A stretch of DNA of 64,000 nucleotides from Bemisia tabaci (GCF_918797505.1 NC_092802.1:13163480-13227479), one strand, 5' to 3'. Shown: positions 22,480-33,636, counted from the stretch's first letter. The notes: generated by a model not told the origin, from the sequence alone. Numbers and translations: made by a program.

Positions 22480-22900
22480 TAGCATTTTTCAACAAAAAAA
22501 TCGCGATATTTGGCAATTAAATTGCGATTTTTTTACGATTTTTTAAATTTTTTTTTAACATCTTCATTTAACCATTAAATGAAGTCCATTTTTTGGCGAA
22601 AAAATCCTTATCTAAAATGATAAACATCTGAACGATTATCCTCAATCTTGTAGCAATTTTATCACTAGGAAATAATCGCGTTCAATAAAATCGAAACTTT
22701 ATCTCATTTTACAACAATTTTTGATTTGATAATATTGCGATAATCGTCGACAAAATCGCGATTTTATGGTTAAATTACTTTATTGCAAAATTATTTTTCG
22801 CGCACGAAGTCATGAAAACCTTAATAATCGATTCTATCCCACAGCTTCAAAATGAAGAAATATCGATGATCCATCATTCACGCCTCGGCACTGCTATAAA
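22480..22900. repeat. ATCGCGAT-word cluster followed by an H remnant
   Basis: 22495-22760 contains words such as AATCGCGATATTTGG and AAAATCGCGATTTT, like the core of the element at 396-732. From 22795, GAAAACCTTAATAATCG and CACGCCTCGGCACTG are the right half of a family H MITE. Confidence 0.5.
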
Positions 22901-23867
22901 CCCCCATGTACAGCTCATCCGATTGTTTTGCGTAGGAAAGGAGGAAATTTTTTTTCTCAGTTAGCAAATAGGGTAATTCCCACTCAATTTTCGCTGCTGA
23001 AGCCGAAAATACCGCCGGACCCAGGGACCCTTAGTCACATTTTAAAAAACAGCCCAACTTATTTATCGAGATCCCTGCCAGGGGCTGAATTCCGAAAAAA
23101 ATCCCGGTGTTCATTATGGAACTTACGAACGTGTGCTAATACCATGATTCATTTTCCCTAACTTCTGGCAGGGTGTTGCAAAAATTTTGCACGGCGATAC
23201 CTTGTGCTCGCGACGAGAGTACGAGGTTTCGTCGGAGTGTTCAGAAATTAGGCCATTCAGTTACTTCTTCATAACTTTCCTCACCTCCCACCCTCTTAAC
23301 CCTATTTCATTTCTCGCTCGCTTCTTGAGATTTCCACAGCGGTGTGGACTTGTTTATTTCTCGCCTTTCCCCTCGCACTGCTGCCGGCTGAAGCCCGAGC
23401 TCGGAAAAAGAGCGGAGTCAGTCGAATACGAGGAAAAACTTCATTTGGGGAGTGAATAATTATGAAATCAGGGAGACAGTCCGAAATCGAGAGATTAGAT
23501 TTCTAATTGGGTGTATTTTAAATCGAGATAATCTTTCTTTATCGTGTTATGGGCCCTGTCATGTATTGATTGAATCACATACGGCGAAAAAGAAGCAGCG
23601 CAATTAGTGTTGTAAAAAGTTGCTTCTTCATAATACCTAAAAAATCTCCCGAATGGCAAATCGTTTTTGCTCCCCACCAAAAATAAATTTGAAAGAAAGT
23701 TAATTTTAAAGAAAAATAATCGTGTACATTTTAATATTGTACATGTATTAAGTTTTTTAAAAGAAGAGAAGAAGTTGTACGATTTTGAAATCACTGCAAT
23801 CGCGCTGGTTCCTTTTTGCTGAATGCTATCCAATCAGTAGCGAGGCGTGAATGATCGATTATCGATA

Positions 23868-24902
23868 TGTTACAGTAAGAACCCGAAATCCGTCAAACCT
23901 AGTTTTGACTAGTCAAAACTAGTTGCCACAAACCCCATTCGCCAAAACTAGTTTTTACTAGTGAATTCTAAAATTAACTAGGACCCTCACCGCCGTAACT
24001 AGTTCCAACTATTTTTTTTCAGTTGAAACTAGTTTTGACTGAAATTTATGGGTGAAAACTAGAATTACCTGGTGAAAAGTGGTTTTGTAGAATTAATTTC
24101 TTTCGTTAGTTGAAACTAGTATTAACTAGAGAAAAGTAGAAGTAAGTTGAACTCGGATAATAGACCATTTATTATTCTGTCCAAGTTTTACATTTACTTA
24201 TTCTGGCACGAGAGGCTATTGTGACATTTTGAGTTACATAACATGTTTTTCTTCTTGCAAGAACAACGATTCGAATTGCAAGATGTTTTGCATGTACACC
24301 TGACAAATCCTTGTCCAGATGTTGTGGAAGACTTCGTTGCTGCGGCACGGAGGGTAATTTTGGTCTCGGGAACTTGATCGGTTGTAAACTTGCGAGACGT
24401 TTCAAGCCGCAATCGGTCTCTTCCATCATGCCCCACTGCGATATGCGCCGATTCAATAACATCGAAAATTTCCTCCATTGCTAAGGAATATTTTACAGGC
24501 TCTTCCCGCGTGACTAATTTTTTAGAATCGCCAATTTTTAAGACGTTAAATCTTTTGATCCGTGTATACTGCGCTGATGTTTTTTTAGGAGCAGCTATTA
24601 CCTCCTCCACCTGCTGTATAAGGGCCTCATATGATTCTGTAGGAATGGCATTAAAATGGTTGTCTTTACCTTCGTAGCATTCCTTCACCTTCTTCAAAAA
24701 GCACTCGCCGTCTTCTTACGCGGCCTCTCCTTCGGCCATGTCGCTTTCTTTTCAGTTACAACTAGTTTTGACTACTTCGTTAAAACCAGCGGTTAATTTT
24801 AGAATTCACTAGTAAAAACTAGTTTTGGCGAATGGGGTTTGTGGCAACTAGTTCTGACTAGTCAAAACTAGGTTTGACGGATTTCGGGTTCTTACTGTAA
24901 CA
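23868..24902. mobile_element. Small Ginger-type DNA transposon
   Basis: 1035 bp, starting TGTTACAGTAAGAACCCG and ending CGGGTTCTTACTGTAACA, with GATA on both sides (23864-23867 and 24903-24906). Long inverted ends of about 110 bp are full of CTAGTTTTGACTAG-type words. Ginger (gypsy-integrase-related) transposons are known for TGT-starting ends, 4-bp target duplications and an integrase-like protein. All three are seen here, the last as a broken gene. Confidence 0.85.
24194..24739 (-). pseudogene. Internally deleted Ginger / KRBA2-like integrase remnant
   Basis: An ATG at 24739 starts MAEGEAA, then a TAA at 24716-24718 interrupts. The frame stays open for 167 further codons from the next methionine. 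Near the N-terminus, HFNAIPTESYEALIQQVEE and a region with AHIAVGHDGRDR look like the zinc-binding front of KRBA2-like integrases: the two histidines (residues 85 and 90) are there, but the paired cysteines are not. The DDE catalytic core is absent. The C-terminus (residues 134-164) is a Cys-rich CXC/tesmin-like module with eight cysteines, ending CHNSLSCQNK. It reads as an in-frame internal deletion derivative unable to transpose alone. Family recognition is from memory of motifs. Confidence 0.75.
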
Positions 24903-25560
24903 GATATTTCTCCATTTGAAGCTATGGTAAAGAATCGATTATTAAGGTGTTCGCTGCGAACACCCTGTCTATCGATCCTTTCCCATAGGTTTGAATGGCA
25001 AATCAATCGATACATCGCAAAACACGCCACACCACTGCATCCAATTCATACGGGTCCTAAGAACCGTGCGCTACGACACAAAGTTTTTAAATTTGACATT
25101 GCAGGCCTGCTGACCCTGTCATATTCATTTCTTTTCATGGTTATAACTGGAAGTTCATCTTGCAATTTTTTTTTATTTTCTAGCTATTTACGAGTAATTA
25201 TTTTTACGGGACGGATACGAGTCCATTGTCTTCAAATTTTCAAAATGCACGGATTTCAATTTAGCAATCTTTGAGAAAACTTACACATTCTTTTATTAAT
25301 TCAACAAGTCAGTCAGAAAAATAGATATTCGATTCATGAGACAAAAAGTTTGATTTGTGCAATCAAACAATTCTCTTCAGTTTTGTTCAGGCCAGACTTT
25401 TGATGTCATTTACCGAAAATATGGTTCTACGCGCAGAGGATTCAATTTGACTAAGCCAATCGTTCGATCCAACCAGAATACCGAACTAATTCAGTTATAC
25501 GATCAATTTTTTTTGTATTGTTTCATCGTAGAGCACCCATCTTCAGTTGGATTCCGCAAC

Positions 25561-25719
25561 CAGTGGCGTGCTTTGCGATCTATCGATATTTCCCCATTTG
25601 AAGCTGTGGTAAAGAATCGATTCTTAAGGTGTTCGCTGCGAACACCCTGTTTATCGATACTTTTCCATAGGTTCAAATGACCGATCAATCGATATATCGC
25701 AAAGCACGCCACGCCACTG
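25561..25719. mobile_element. hAT-like MITE H, copy 5
   Basis: 159 bp: CAGTGGCGTGCTTTGCG on the left, CGCAAAGCACGCCACGCCACTG written as its inverse in two parts (CGCAAAGCACG and CCACGCCACTG) on the right, with GTTCGCTGCGAACAC at the centre. It carries the uninterrupted junction ATCGATATTTCCCC, the site that Ginger entered in copy 4. Confidence 0.85.
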
Positions 25720-25787
25720 CCCGCGCAACCACCCCGGGAGAAGCTCCTTGTATCCTAAAGCCAGCTTCAAATTGTGAATGTCGCTTA

Positions 25788-26209
25788 GGCCTTGTCTCCA
25801 CGGGACGTTTTCATGGGATTTGTCCCAAGTTCGAATCGCAGGAATGAAACTTCTGGGATTTTTCCCAGTTACCGCCTCCACGGGACGGGGCTCATACAGT
25901 CCTCCGACTAGTTTTCGCGGGAAGATAAATTGGTTAAAGTCGAGTATTTAACCAGGATTAAAATAATAATTGCACTCAATTGACAATTAGACACATTATT
26001 TTAACTAAACAAACATTAACAATGTAGCAATGAATAAAATATCGCGCAATTCGTTTTCACTTCTTCTTCTTCTCTCAGTGGGTCCTAGGGGTACAAGTAC
26101 CATACTTGGTACTGGGAAAAATATCGATTACCTCAATATTTTTCCCAACTTCGTAAGTGGGATTTTTCCCTGGGACAAATCTCGTGAAACGGCTCGTGGA
26201 GACAAGGCC
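25788..26209. mobile_element. PIF/Harbinger-like MITE
   Basis: GGCCTTGTCTCCACGGGACG on the left and CGTGGAGACAAGGCC on the right; inner GGGATTTGTCCCA and TGGGACAAATCTCG. The flanks TTA and TCA resemble the 3-bp TWA target duplication of PIF/Harbinger elements, and GGCCTTGTCTCCACG is a familiar Harbinger-style end. The inside is non-coding. Confidence 0.65.
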
Positions 26210-27044
26210 TCACGTGATAATCAAGAGTCTTAAAAATGGGGAAATGCGTGGTTTAGAGTCGTCGAGCAGAGTGTCTAAAATACTTTGTTTGTTTTTCGTT
26301 CTTTATGTTCAAGCCTCGAGTATCGAGAGCAATATCAAAGTTTGACATCTGTGCTTTTGTGTTGCTTTTCCGATCCTTCCATTGCAGACCTCGTAAATTC
26401 CATGTTTGGAGAGAGCTCCAACTTCAGTCGCCAGCTTATTAAACGAACGATGATTCCTCCGCTTTTCCAAGGGACTCCGGTCCCTAATACTGCGCAAGAA
26501 TATTTGGTCTATTTTCCCTCTCCCAGGGACGATGAAGAGCTCTTGAGAAGGACGCTGTGAATTCGCGGCACCTTCTTTGTTTTTGGAGACAAGACAAATT
26601 TACTCTCTGAGCCGTAAATCTTCTTTTGGGTTCGGACTCAACGGCATTCGAGAAGTATGCCACTCATTAGTTTAATTGTTGTGCAGATACCATCCTTTTT
26701 GGAACGCGGACTTTTATTTTGAGACAAAGGGAATTTTTGCTGCGAAACTAGTGCCAACGGTGGCGATTTATCACAAGTTGGTGAATCTGTTTTATTTTGA
26801 TGAAACACACTGTAAACAGTTGAGGATACGTTCATTGTAGCGTGAAATACTCTACCTTGATGGATTCCTTTTTTAAATTTCCAGTTTTTAAAGACATTTA
26901 AATTGACAAGAGCCATGACTACCAACTTGCAAGAATTGCTATTGAGTGTGAATAACAAGTAACAGCATGAAATATACATAGCAATTCACTTGAGTAATTG
27001 CCCATCAGGGCTATACACGAATCAACGATTAGAGTCACTTCTTC

Positions 27045-27112
27045 ACATACAACTAAACGTACTTAACAGATGTCCATGTTGCATTTACGGAAAACGGAAG
27101 GCGCTCGAGCAG
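27045..27112 (+). repeat. Interspersed repeat J
   Basis: ACATACAACTAAACGTAC followed by AGATGTCCATGTTGCAT and GGAAAACGGAAGGCGCTC. Same order and strand as the other J copies. Confidence 0.65.
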
Positions 27113-28240
27113 ATCTTGTGACGCAATCTTCAAACTACTTTAAACTGAGAATTAAATCTTGCCTCCTCCAAAAATACAAACTTTTTGGCAAAATGTTTAA
27201 CACATTCATTTAACCATTGAATAAAGTCGAAAAGTTATTAAGATGTCAAATCTTCCGTTTCTGGACCATTTCAAAGGATTAGCATTTGGCCTTGCCGTAG
27301 AAAAAAGTACCAAGTAATAATTTCAATCAGAATTCCTCCAACAATAATCCTCTTTTTGAGACTCTTTAATTCCTTTCTTGGATTTTTTCAACAATTTTTA
27401 ACAAGTTTCTCGGCCCAGCGTGATATTCTGATGCGAGGTATTTTAAAATCTAAGATACAAATAATTCCAACAATATTAATATACGCTCTTGATACGCGAA
27501 AACATGCTGGTTCCTTTCCGAGAAGAATATTGCAAGCGCCATTTGGACTTCATTAGCAATTAGGAACTTCAATTCCTGGTACATCCATAAAAACGCGTGA
27601 TTATGTACATGGAAAACTAATGGTTCATACCTTGTTTCTAAACTTAGCCAGAAATTATAAATCCACATTACACAATGTAGTCCATTTGTGTTCAGGGATA
27701 ATGTTTCGAAAATTCTCAAATTTTTCCAATTGTTTACGGCGCAACTAATAAAATAAAATTCCTTAAACATATTACCAAATATTCTTTCCGTTGTGAAGAC
27801 GGATCTCTTGAATTTTCATTGAAGTGTGGGCTAAAGTTTAAATGAAAAAATTAATAATATTTTGAGCCGTCCGGCAAAATAGCATCTAAAGCGTAATTCT
27901 TCTGATATTCTTTCTGGCAGGGGACAATATGTGCGCCAAATAAACTACTGCGGCTTCAGTTTGGCAATAGAACACTACCCATACCATATTCTCTTTAGTC
28001 TAGACGATATGATGTCTCTACATTATTCACTTTGATTAAAACTCGGTAGAGCCACACGTTAAACTGGCCAATCTTGAAATATTGAGTGGAAACAGACCTG
28101 ACACAACGAGAGAGGACCCCAGGAAATGAAACACGGAGATGCTCGTGAGGAAAGTTCTTGAAACAATTTTTATTTGCTCTCGAGTGGTCGCAATGCCAAT
28201 GCACGCTTGAGCACAAAAGTAAAGTTAACATCTTTGTATT

Positions 28241-28362
28241 GGACGTATTTGAATCAAAATAAATTAGATCCATTCTGGCATGAGCCCTGAGATCCATAAT
28301 AATACATGCATGCCATGGCTTTTGTCACAATGGATATAGTTCCTTTTTATTTAAATGCGTCC
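28241..28362. mobile_element. Foldback MITE V, copy 2
   Basis: 122 bp: GGACGTATTTGAATCAAAA on the left and TTTTTATTTAAATGCGTCC on the right. Inner arms contain GGCATGAGCCCTGAGATCC. Nearly the same as 60054-60174. Confidence 0.75.
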
Positions 28363-28497
28363 TATTGAGATCGGAATGTCACAGACAAGGATCCTTTGCG
28401 AGAGCGAAAACTCCTGCACAATCCCTCATAGGCAATATAATAGACATTCAAACATCATTAGTTGCATTCTTGAGTCTTACACGGAGTCGAAATTCTG

Positions 28498-28661
28498 CAG
28501 TGGCGTGGCGTGCTTTGCAATATATCGATTGATCGGCCATTTAAACCTATGGAAAAGTATCGATAAACAGGGTGTTCGCAGCGAACACCTTAATAATCGA
28601 TTCTTTACCACAGCTTCAAATGGGGAAAAATCGATTGATCGCAAAGCACGCCACGCTACTG
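28498..28661. mobile_element. hAT-like MITE H, copy 6
   Basis: CAGTGGCGTGGCGTGC to CACGCCACGCTACTG, 164 bp, with GTTCGCAGCGAACAC at the centre. The flanks AAATTCTG and AAGTTTTG agree at 6 of 8 bases, a decayed 8-bp target duplication. Confidence 0.85.
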
Positions 28662-28693
28662 AAGTTTTGGTGATCTTTGCCTCACAAAACAGA

Positions 28694-28958
28694 TCGACGG
28701 TGAAACTACCAGACCACGCATCTCGTTTGCGGCGTTTCAAAGTCTCCGCTCCCAATTTATTTTTTCAAATGAATAAATGAATCAGTGTCATCCGTGGAAG
28801 TTTTCACGGAATTATCTTCGCACGGAGAAGAAAAATCACAGTGGTTTTCAAGAATTCACGTCGAGTGATTTTCTATTTAAAAAATAAAGTATATGACAGG
28901 AAGTCTGTAACATTGCGAACCAATATACGTGATACTGGTCTTGTAATTTCATCGTCGA
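28694..28958. mobile_element. MITE family G, copy 3
   Basis: TCGACGGTGAAACTACCAG on the left and GTAATTTCATCGTCGA on the right, 265 bp. The arms are more diverged than in the 12.9-kb copy. It lies 32 bp from H copy 6. Confidence 0.75.
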
Positions 28959-29887
28959 GCTGCGCTCCGTGATAGTCTTAGACCGATGCGCGATGGGACT
29001 ATGCAGCTGAAATGACATTTTGATTTCTTTCTGCATACATTATTACAGAATGTTTTTAGCGTGTAAAATTTAATCAAATAGCATTACTCGAATTTAGGAA
29101 TGTTTATTTTTCATCGTTAAAAAAACGTTGATAAATTAGCAACGTTGAGGAAAGGAAGCTAGAAAAAGTCAGAAAACCCAAATACAATTTTCCCTCCTGT
29201 TCACTTCAGTAATTCCTTCTTTCGACATAAGTTGAACGAAACTAATAAATTATCAGAGGAGGGGAACTCTTGCAAATTTTGACGATGGATTGAGGAAGAA
29301 AGAGGGCTGAGAGATTTAGCGAAGTCAAACAGACGAAAAGAAAGATAACAATAAGTTTTAAAGTTAAAATTAGCCGAAACAATTAAAACGGGATGTAGCG
29401 GCAAAAAAGCTCATGGTGGGGAAAAGGGTGGAAAAGACGCAATGGTTATAAAACGCACAAGAGAATGGTGGGACTTTTTGTTTGCTTTCCTTGTTTGTAT
29501 GTTTTTTTTTCTTCAATCCTCGGGCAAATTGCGGAACAAGTAAGAGTTTAATTTGGTATACCGCAGGAAAATGAGTAGGGAAACTTTGAATTTGTACGAT
29601 GGGGAAAAGAAACGAAAAAGAGTAAAAATGGTACGTCATAGAAATCAACCCACTTAAACTCTTCTCTTCATATGTTCGGGAAAAAAAAAACAAAAAATAC
29701 ATGCTACAATACGACAGAATCAGCTTGATTCTGAAATAATGAACTACCTACAAATGATAATATTGGATGAACAGTGACGATGAAATATTTTGTTTGGGTT
29801 GGGGTAAAATGAGACAGCGACGAAATGAAGGTAAAATTGAAGAAGTGGCGAAAATTTAATTCAGACTCGTGACACGCGCATCTAAAA

Positions 29888-30050
29888 CAGTGGCGGGAAT
29901 GCTCTACGATACATCGATTGATCTGCCGATTGAACCTATGGAAATAGATCGATAAACTGGGTGATCGCGATGAAAACCTCAATAATCGATTCTTTACCAT
30001 AGCTTCAAATGGGGAAATATCGATAGTCTACCATTCACGCCTCGCCACTG
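29888..30050. mobile_element. hAT-like MITE H, copy 7
   Basis: CAGTGGCGGGAATGCTC to CACGCCTCGCCACTG. The internal ATCGATTGATCTGCCG and ACCATAGCTTCAAATGG words are typical of the family. The central palindrome is degraded to GTGATCGCGATGAAAAC. Confidence 0.8.
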
Positions 30051-30695
30051 GCCTGAAATTCTCTCAAAACTTAGATTGATCCGTAGGACTCATTAAATGT
30101 AAACAAAACTTGGAAAATGGGCACAAAGCATTCCAACTCTGATGGAATGAGCTAATTCAAGAAAACGACCAGACGTGCAATTTTGGATTAGACAAATAGA
30201 CGACAGGTTGGGGGGGGGGGACCTCCCCTCTAAAATGAACTTAATAACGAATGGCAAGAAGCGCAGGTGAGAACTGACGAAACTATTATCCAAACATGTA
30301 CGACGGGTCTAGAAATCGCTCAAAACTCTGACTGTTCTTTCCATCTCACAAAAAGTAAACGGGGAGAGGGTTGTCCAATGATACGGTCATTTCGAATTAA
30401 TTGTGGTAGTGCCCCCAACAAATTAGGATGCTCACCGAAATGTTGCGGTACTTACCCCAACTTGAGTTGCGGTAATACCTTAATTAATTGGAAATGCCCG
30501 TTTAATGCAACAAATTGGGGTAGTCCCTCAATTTTGCCGGCCACAGCAAACACGCTTCGACTCCATTACACATTTTTCATTTTCTTCCGCACATACTTCT
30601 CTATTACGAGAAAATCCAAGTGTGACAAGGCTGTATTTTTTTAAAAAATTTGAGTTCCTATAGGTATGACAAAATTGACTCGAAAAAATGACGCA

Positions 30696-31255
30696 TGAAT
30701 ATTCGTTAGTTTTCTTCTAAAATAGTATTTTGTCAGTACAAAATCGGAAAATATCGAATGGTGGTATGGCGTTTTCACTTCGAACGGCAGAATTTCAGGG
30801 GGTACATCCTTTCTTTTTTTTCAAAAAAAAAAAAAAATGCAGAGCATTCCGAATTGAGAAAGCAGTCGCGGAAAATTTCGCTTTCCAGCAAGACGAGGGG
30901 TGGATGAAGGATGAATATTTGCTAGTTTTGCTGTAAAATAGTATTTCGTCAGAAAAAAATCGAAAAAATGTCGAATAGTGGTATAGCACTTGTACTTGGG
31001 AGGGCGACATTTTAGGGGGTATATCCATTCTTGTTTTTCAAAAAAAAAAAAAAAAAAAAAAAATGCAAAGCATTCCGAATCGAGTAGAGCAATCGCGGAA
31101 AATTTCGCTTTCCAGCAGGGCGAGGGGTTGATGAAGGATGAATATTTGCCAGTTTTGTTGTAAAATGGTTTTTCGTCTGAAAAAAATGGAAAAAATGTAG
31201 AATGGTGACATAGCGTTTTTACTTTGGCCGGCAGAATTTTAGGGAGTACATCCTC

Positions 31256-31307
<52 letters not shown>

Positions 31308-31375
31308 CTAAAAATTCCGAATCCAGCAGAGCAGTCGCGGAAAATTTCGCTTCCCAGTCGTGCTAGGGGCGGAAA
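30696..31375 (+). repeat. Tandem repeat with lengthening poly(A) tracts
   Basis: About three units of 160-230 bp, each with GAATTTTAGGGG-like, then poly(A), GCATTCCGAATCGAG, GCGGAAAATTTCGCTT, CCAGCA and GATGAATATTTGC. The poly(A) runs are 15, 24 and 41 bases from left to right. Units are clearly homologous but diverged. Confidence 0.85.
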
Positions 31376-31830
31376 CAATGGAGACACGCGGAAAACTCAC
31401 CCCTTTCGGAGAGGGTCCGAGCACACGCGTCGCAGTCGAGGGAGCAAGTCATACCGATGTCCAGGCACAGCATCACCGACAAGGCACACCGAAAACACTG
31501 AGGGACGCTCGACGCTCGGCGCTCACCGACCGACGCCAACCCAGGGCCGAAGGGATGCCAGCGCTCGCATCCCCCGACCCCATCCCAACCCCTCCCGATC
31601 CGAGACGTTTGTCGGATCCCTATCGACCTCTGCGTTTCTTCCGAGGATCCCGAGCCCCCCGTCAATTGCCCCCCCGACGGGAGGGGGGGGGCCTCCGATA
31701 CGTTCTTATCCTCGATTTATTCCCGAGTAATGCCCCGCGAATCGTCTCGAAACTTCGGCACTGTCGCCGGCGTCATAAATGTGCGGCCCGGGCCGGGGAT
31801 TTAATCCCGGGATCAGAGAACGACCCCTTG
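31360..31830. other. GC- and CpG-rich block
   Basis: Base composition changes sharply from the surrounding AT-rich DNA: many CG pairs, C-runs and G-runs, and a GGCCGGGGATTTAATCCCGG hairpin at its end. Several overlapping frames are open only because stop codons are rare in such sequence. It could be a CpG-rich TE promoter, a captured gene fragment or a short foreign segment. I do not recognise it. Confidence 0.6.
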
Positions 31831-31915
31831 CCCTTTGCCAAAGGATGTGTCGAACCTTGGGTTTTTCGATGGGAGCTACCAGGTAGATAAGTTTCGGCGC
31901 AACGGAATGGACTGT
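31823..31915 (+). repeat. Repeat X, copy 1
   Basis: TTGCCCTTTGCCAAAGGATG, CTTGGGTTTTTCGATGGG and GCTACCAGGTAGATAAG, ending at GGAATGGACTGT. Further copies are at 32503-32570 (partial) and 33825-33922, all in the same orientation. Confidence 0.75.
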
Positions 31916-32502
31916 ACACTGAAAAAAAATTCTCAGCGTTTTTACCGAGGTCAGTTGGTACCTTTACCATCTCACTTTTTTTTACCAATTATTGGTAATT
32001 TTTCAGAGGTGACGGGGACGTCCCGGAAAGGGTTGGCGGCAGGGCGTTGACGAAGAGATGTTGCGGTGTCAGTTGCCCGATAACCTCTGAGAAGACAGGC
32101 ATATGTGGCGTTTGGGTGTCGTAGAACGCCAGAGTGCGTTGTAAAGCGACTTTATGTATATATTAGTAATTTTACCAAGACAGACTGGTAAGCTTACCTA
32201 AAAACCGGTATTTTTATTGTTTTTTCAGGTAAGAATACCACTTTTATTGGTAATCAATTCCCGGTAACTTTGCCATTTTATCTCGGTAATTCTACCACAG
32301 TCGATATAAGATATTGGCGTTTTTGCCAAGGTCCAGTAAAATTACCGAGAAAGTTCAATAATTTTTCCGAGATTTCTCGGTAAAATTACCAATTCCATAA
32401 ATGGTAATTTTACCAAGAAAAAACTGGGATCAAAAAGAACCCTGAATTCTTGGTAATTTTACCCTTTTCTTAGTAAATACACCGAGATTCTTTTTTCAGT
32501 GT
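31916..32502. mobile_element. Element built of GGTAATTTTACC words, inserted next to repeat X
   Basis: Short inverted ends ACACTGAAAAAA and TTTTTTCAGTGT. The inside is packed with GGTAATTTTACC, GGTAAAATTACC and close variants in both directions, giving many alternative foldbacks. It separates two copies of repeat X. CACTG-type ends occur in some DNA transposon superfamilies, but I cannot assign one. Confidence 0.7.
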
Positions 32503-32615
32503 GTCGTGCCTTGGGTTTTTCGATGGGAGCTACCAGGTAGATAAGTTTCGGTGTGACGGAATGGACTCTAAGGGCCGCATCCGTAAAATGGAAAAAAAAA
32601 GTATCTTGGATCTAG

Positions 32616-33636
32616 ACCGCCGCACTAAGGTAGAACGCCGTATGAGCCTTCATACGTTGAAATATTTCCTTAAATAAAAAAACAATTTACTAGAAACATT
32701 TTGAATACTTTTCTTCAATTTTTTTCGGACACTTTTATTCACAATTTTATCTAAAACATCTGCAAATTTTAAAGGAAATTTTGCGTAACTTTAGAATAAT
32801 TCATGCACGGTGTGCAAACATTTCAAAATCATGAGCTGAAAAATGCTGACTCCGCGAGTTTAAATATAAGAACCAAACAGAAGCGGCGCGGCGTGCTGCC
32901 AGCGCGTAACGCGCACAGGCCCCTACAAACCTAAGGGGATACTTCACGCATTGCGCAATGCTTGAAGTATCCACTTAGGTTTGTAGGCGTTGGCCGCCCG
33001 CCCGCCGTGCCGCAGCGTACCACGGCGCCTCAAGCAACTATTTCACAACAGAAGTGTTGCACAGTATCATACGAAATTGAAGGCGCTCCAACGTATTAAG
33101 AATGACAGGCATCCTTTATGATTTTTGCAAAATAAATTAAGATATTACGGTACAAGAAGAGAGTCCAAAAACTCACCAAGTTCTAGTATCCGTATTTAAT
33201 AACGTTTAACATAATTTTTGAATTTCATCAGAGTAAAAAGTGACTCAATTTAGGCAGAAACATTCTTGAGTATGTCATCAAGAAGATTTTATTTTGAAAC
33301 AAAAGTGAAATAGGTGAATGAAAGCGGGCTTTTGCTTGATTTAAGTGATGTGAATATTTACTAGTGGACCAATTAACTTCGGTTCTCAATTAGTAGGTGG
33401 ACCAAAACTCTACTGCCGGAAAAACGTGGGGACATAAACTACTAGAAAAAAACAGATGCACGGACAAAAAATTGTTGTTGAAATGTCCTATAACCATTTT
33501 GTTCGCAATTTAATCTAAAATATCTGAACATTTTAAGGGAAATTATGCGTAATTTTCCAAAAAAATAAACATTTTATCGAGAAAAATTCGGCAACTCTCG
33601 AATGTTCATACGGCGTTTTTTCTTGGCACGGCAGTA
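32616..33636. mobile_element. MITE family A, copy 3, containing C2 and one end of B
   Basis: Ends ACCGCCGCACTAAGG with AACGCCGTATGAGCC, and CGAATGTTCATACGGCG with GGCACGGCAGTA. 32.80-33.62 kb is an inverted copy of about 1.38-2.20 kb, including the B terminus (AACTACTAGAAAAAAACAG) and element C. Confidence 0.75.
32923..32986. repeat. Central palindrome of element C2
   Basis: CTACAAACCTAAGGGG on the left, CCACTTAGGTTTGTAG on the right, centre ATTGC|GCAAT. It has the same two arm mismatches as C1, with the arms exchanged because the element is inverted. Confidence 0.9.

Larger units (their letters stand above)
23835..25037. mobile_element. hAT-like MITE H, copy 4, split by a Ginger element
   Basis: Left end CAGTAGCGAGGCGTG and right end ACGCCACACCACTG. 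The flanks are TATCCAAT (23827-23834) and CATCCAAT (25038-25045), an 8-bp target duplication with one change. Without the 1035-bp insert and one GATA it would be 164 bp, matching the other H copies. Confidence 0.88.

Noticed and set aside
26285..26560. 91-codon frame preceded by a possible acceptor (CCTTCCATTGCAG)
   Set aside because: It looks somewhat protein-like, but I recognise no family, and exons 6 and 7 of the receptor join without it. Could be an exon of another gene, but not supportable here.
31785..31860. tRNA gene suggested by GGCCGGGGATTTAATCCCGG
   Set aside because: There is only a B-box-like hairpin; no acceptor stem, anticodon arm or A-box at the right distance could be fitted.
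31360..31890. 176-codon plus-strand frame, rich in Pro and Arg
   Set aside because: It lies in the GC-rich block, where several frames are open at once, and it has no recognisable domain. It ends inside repeat X.
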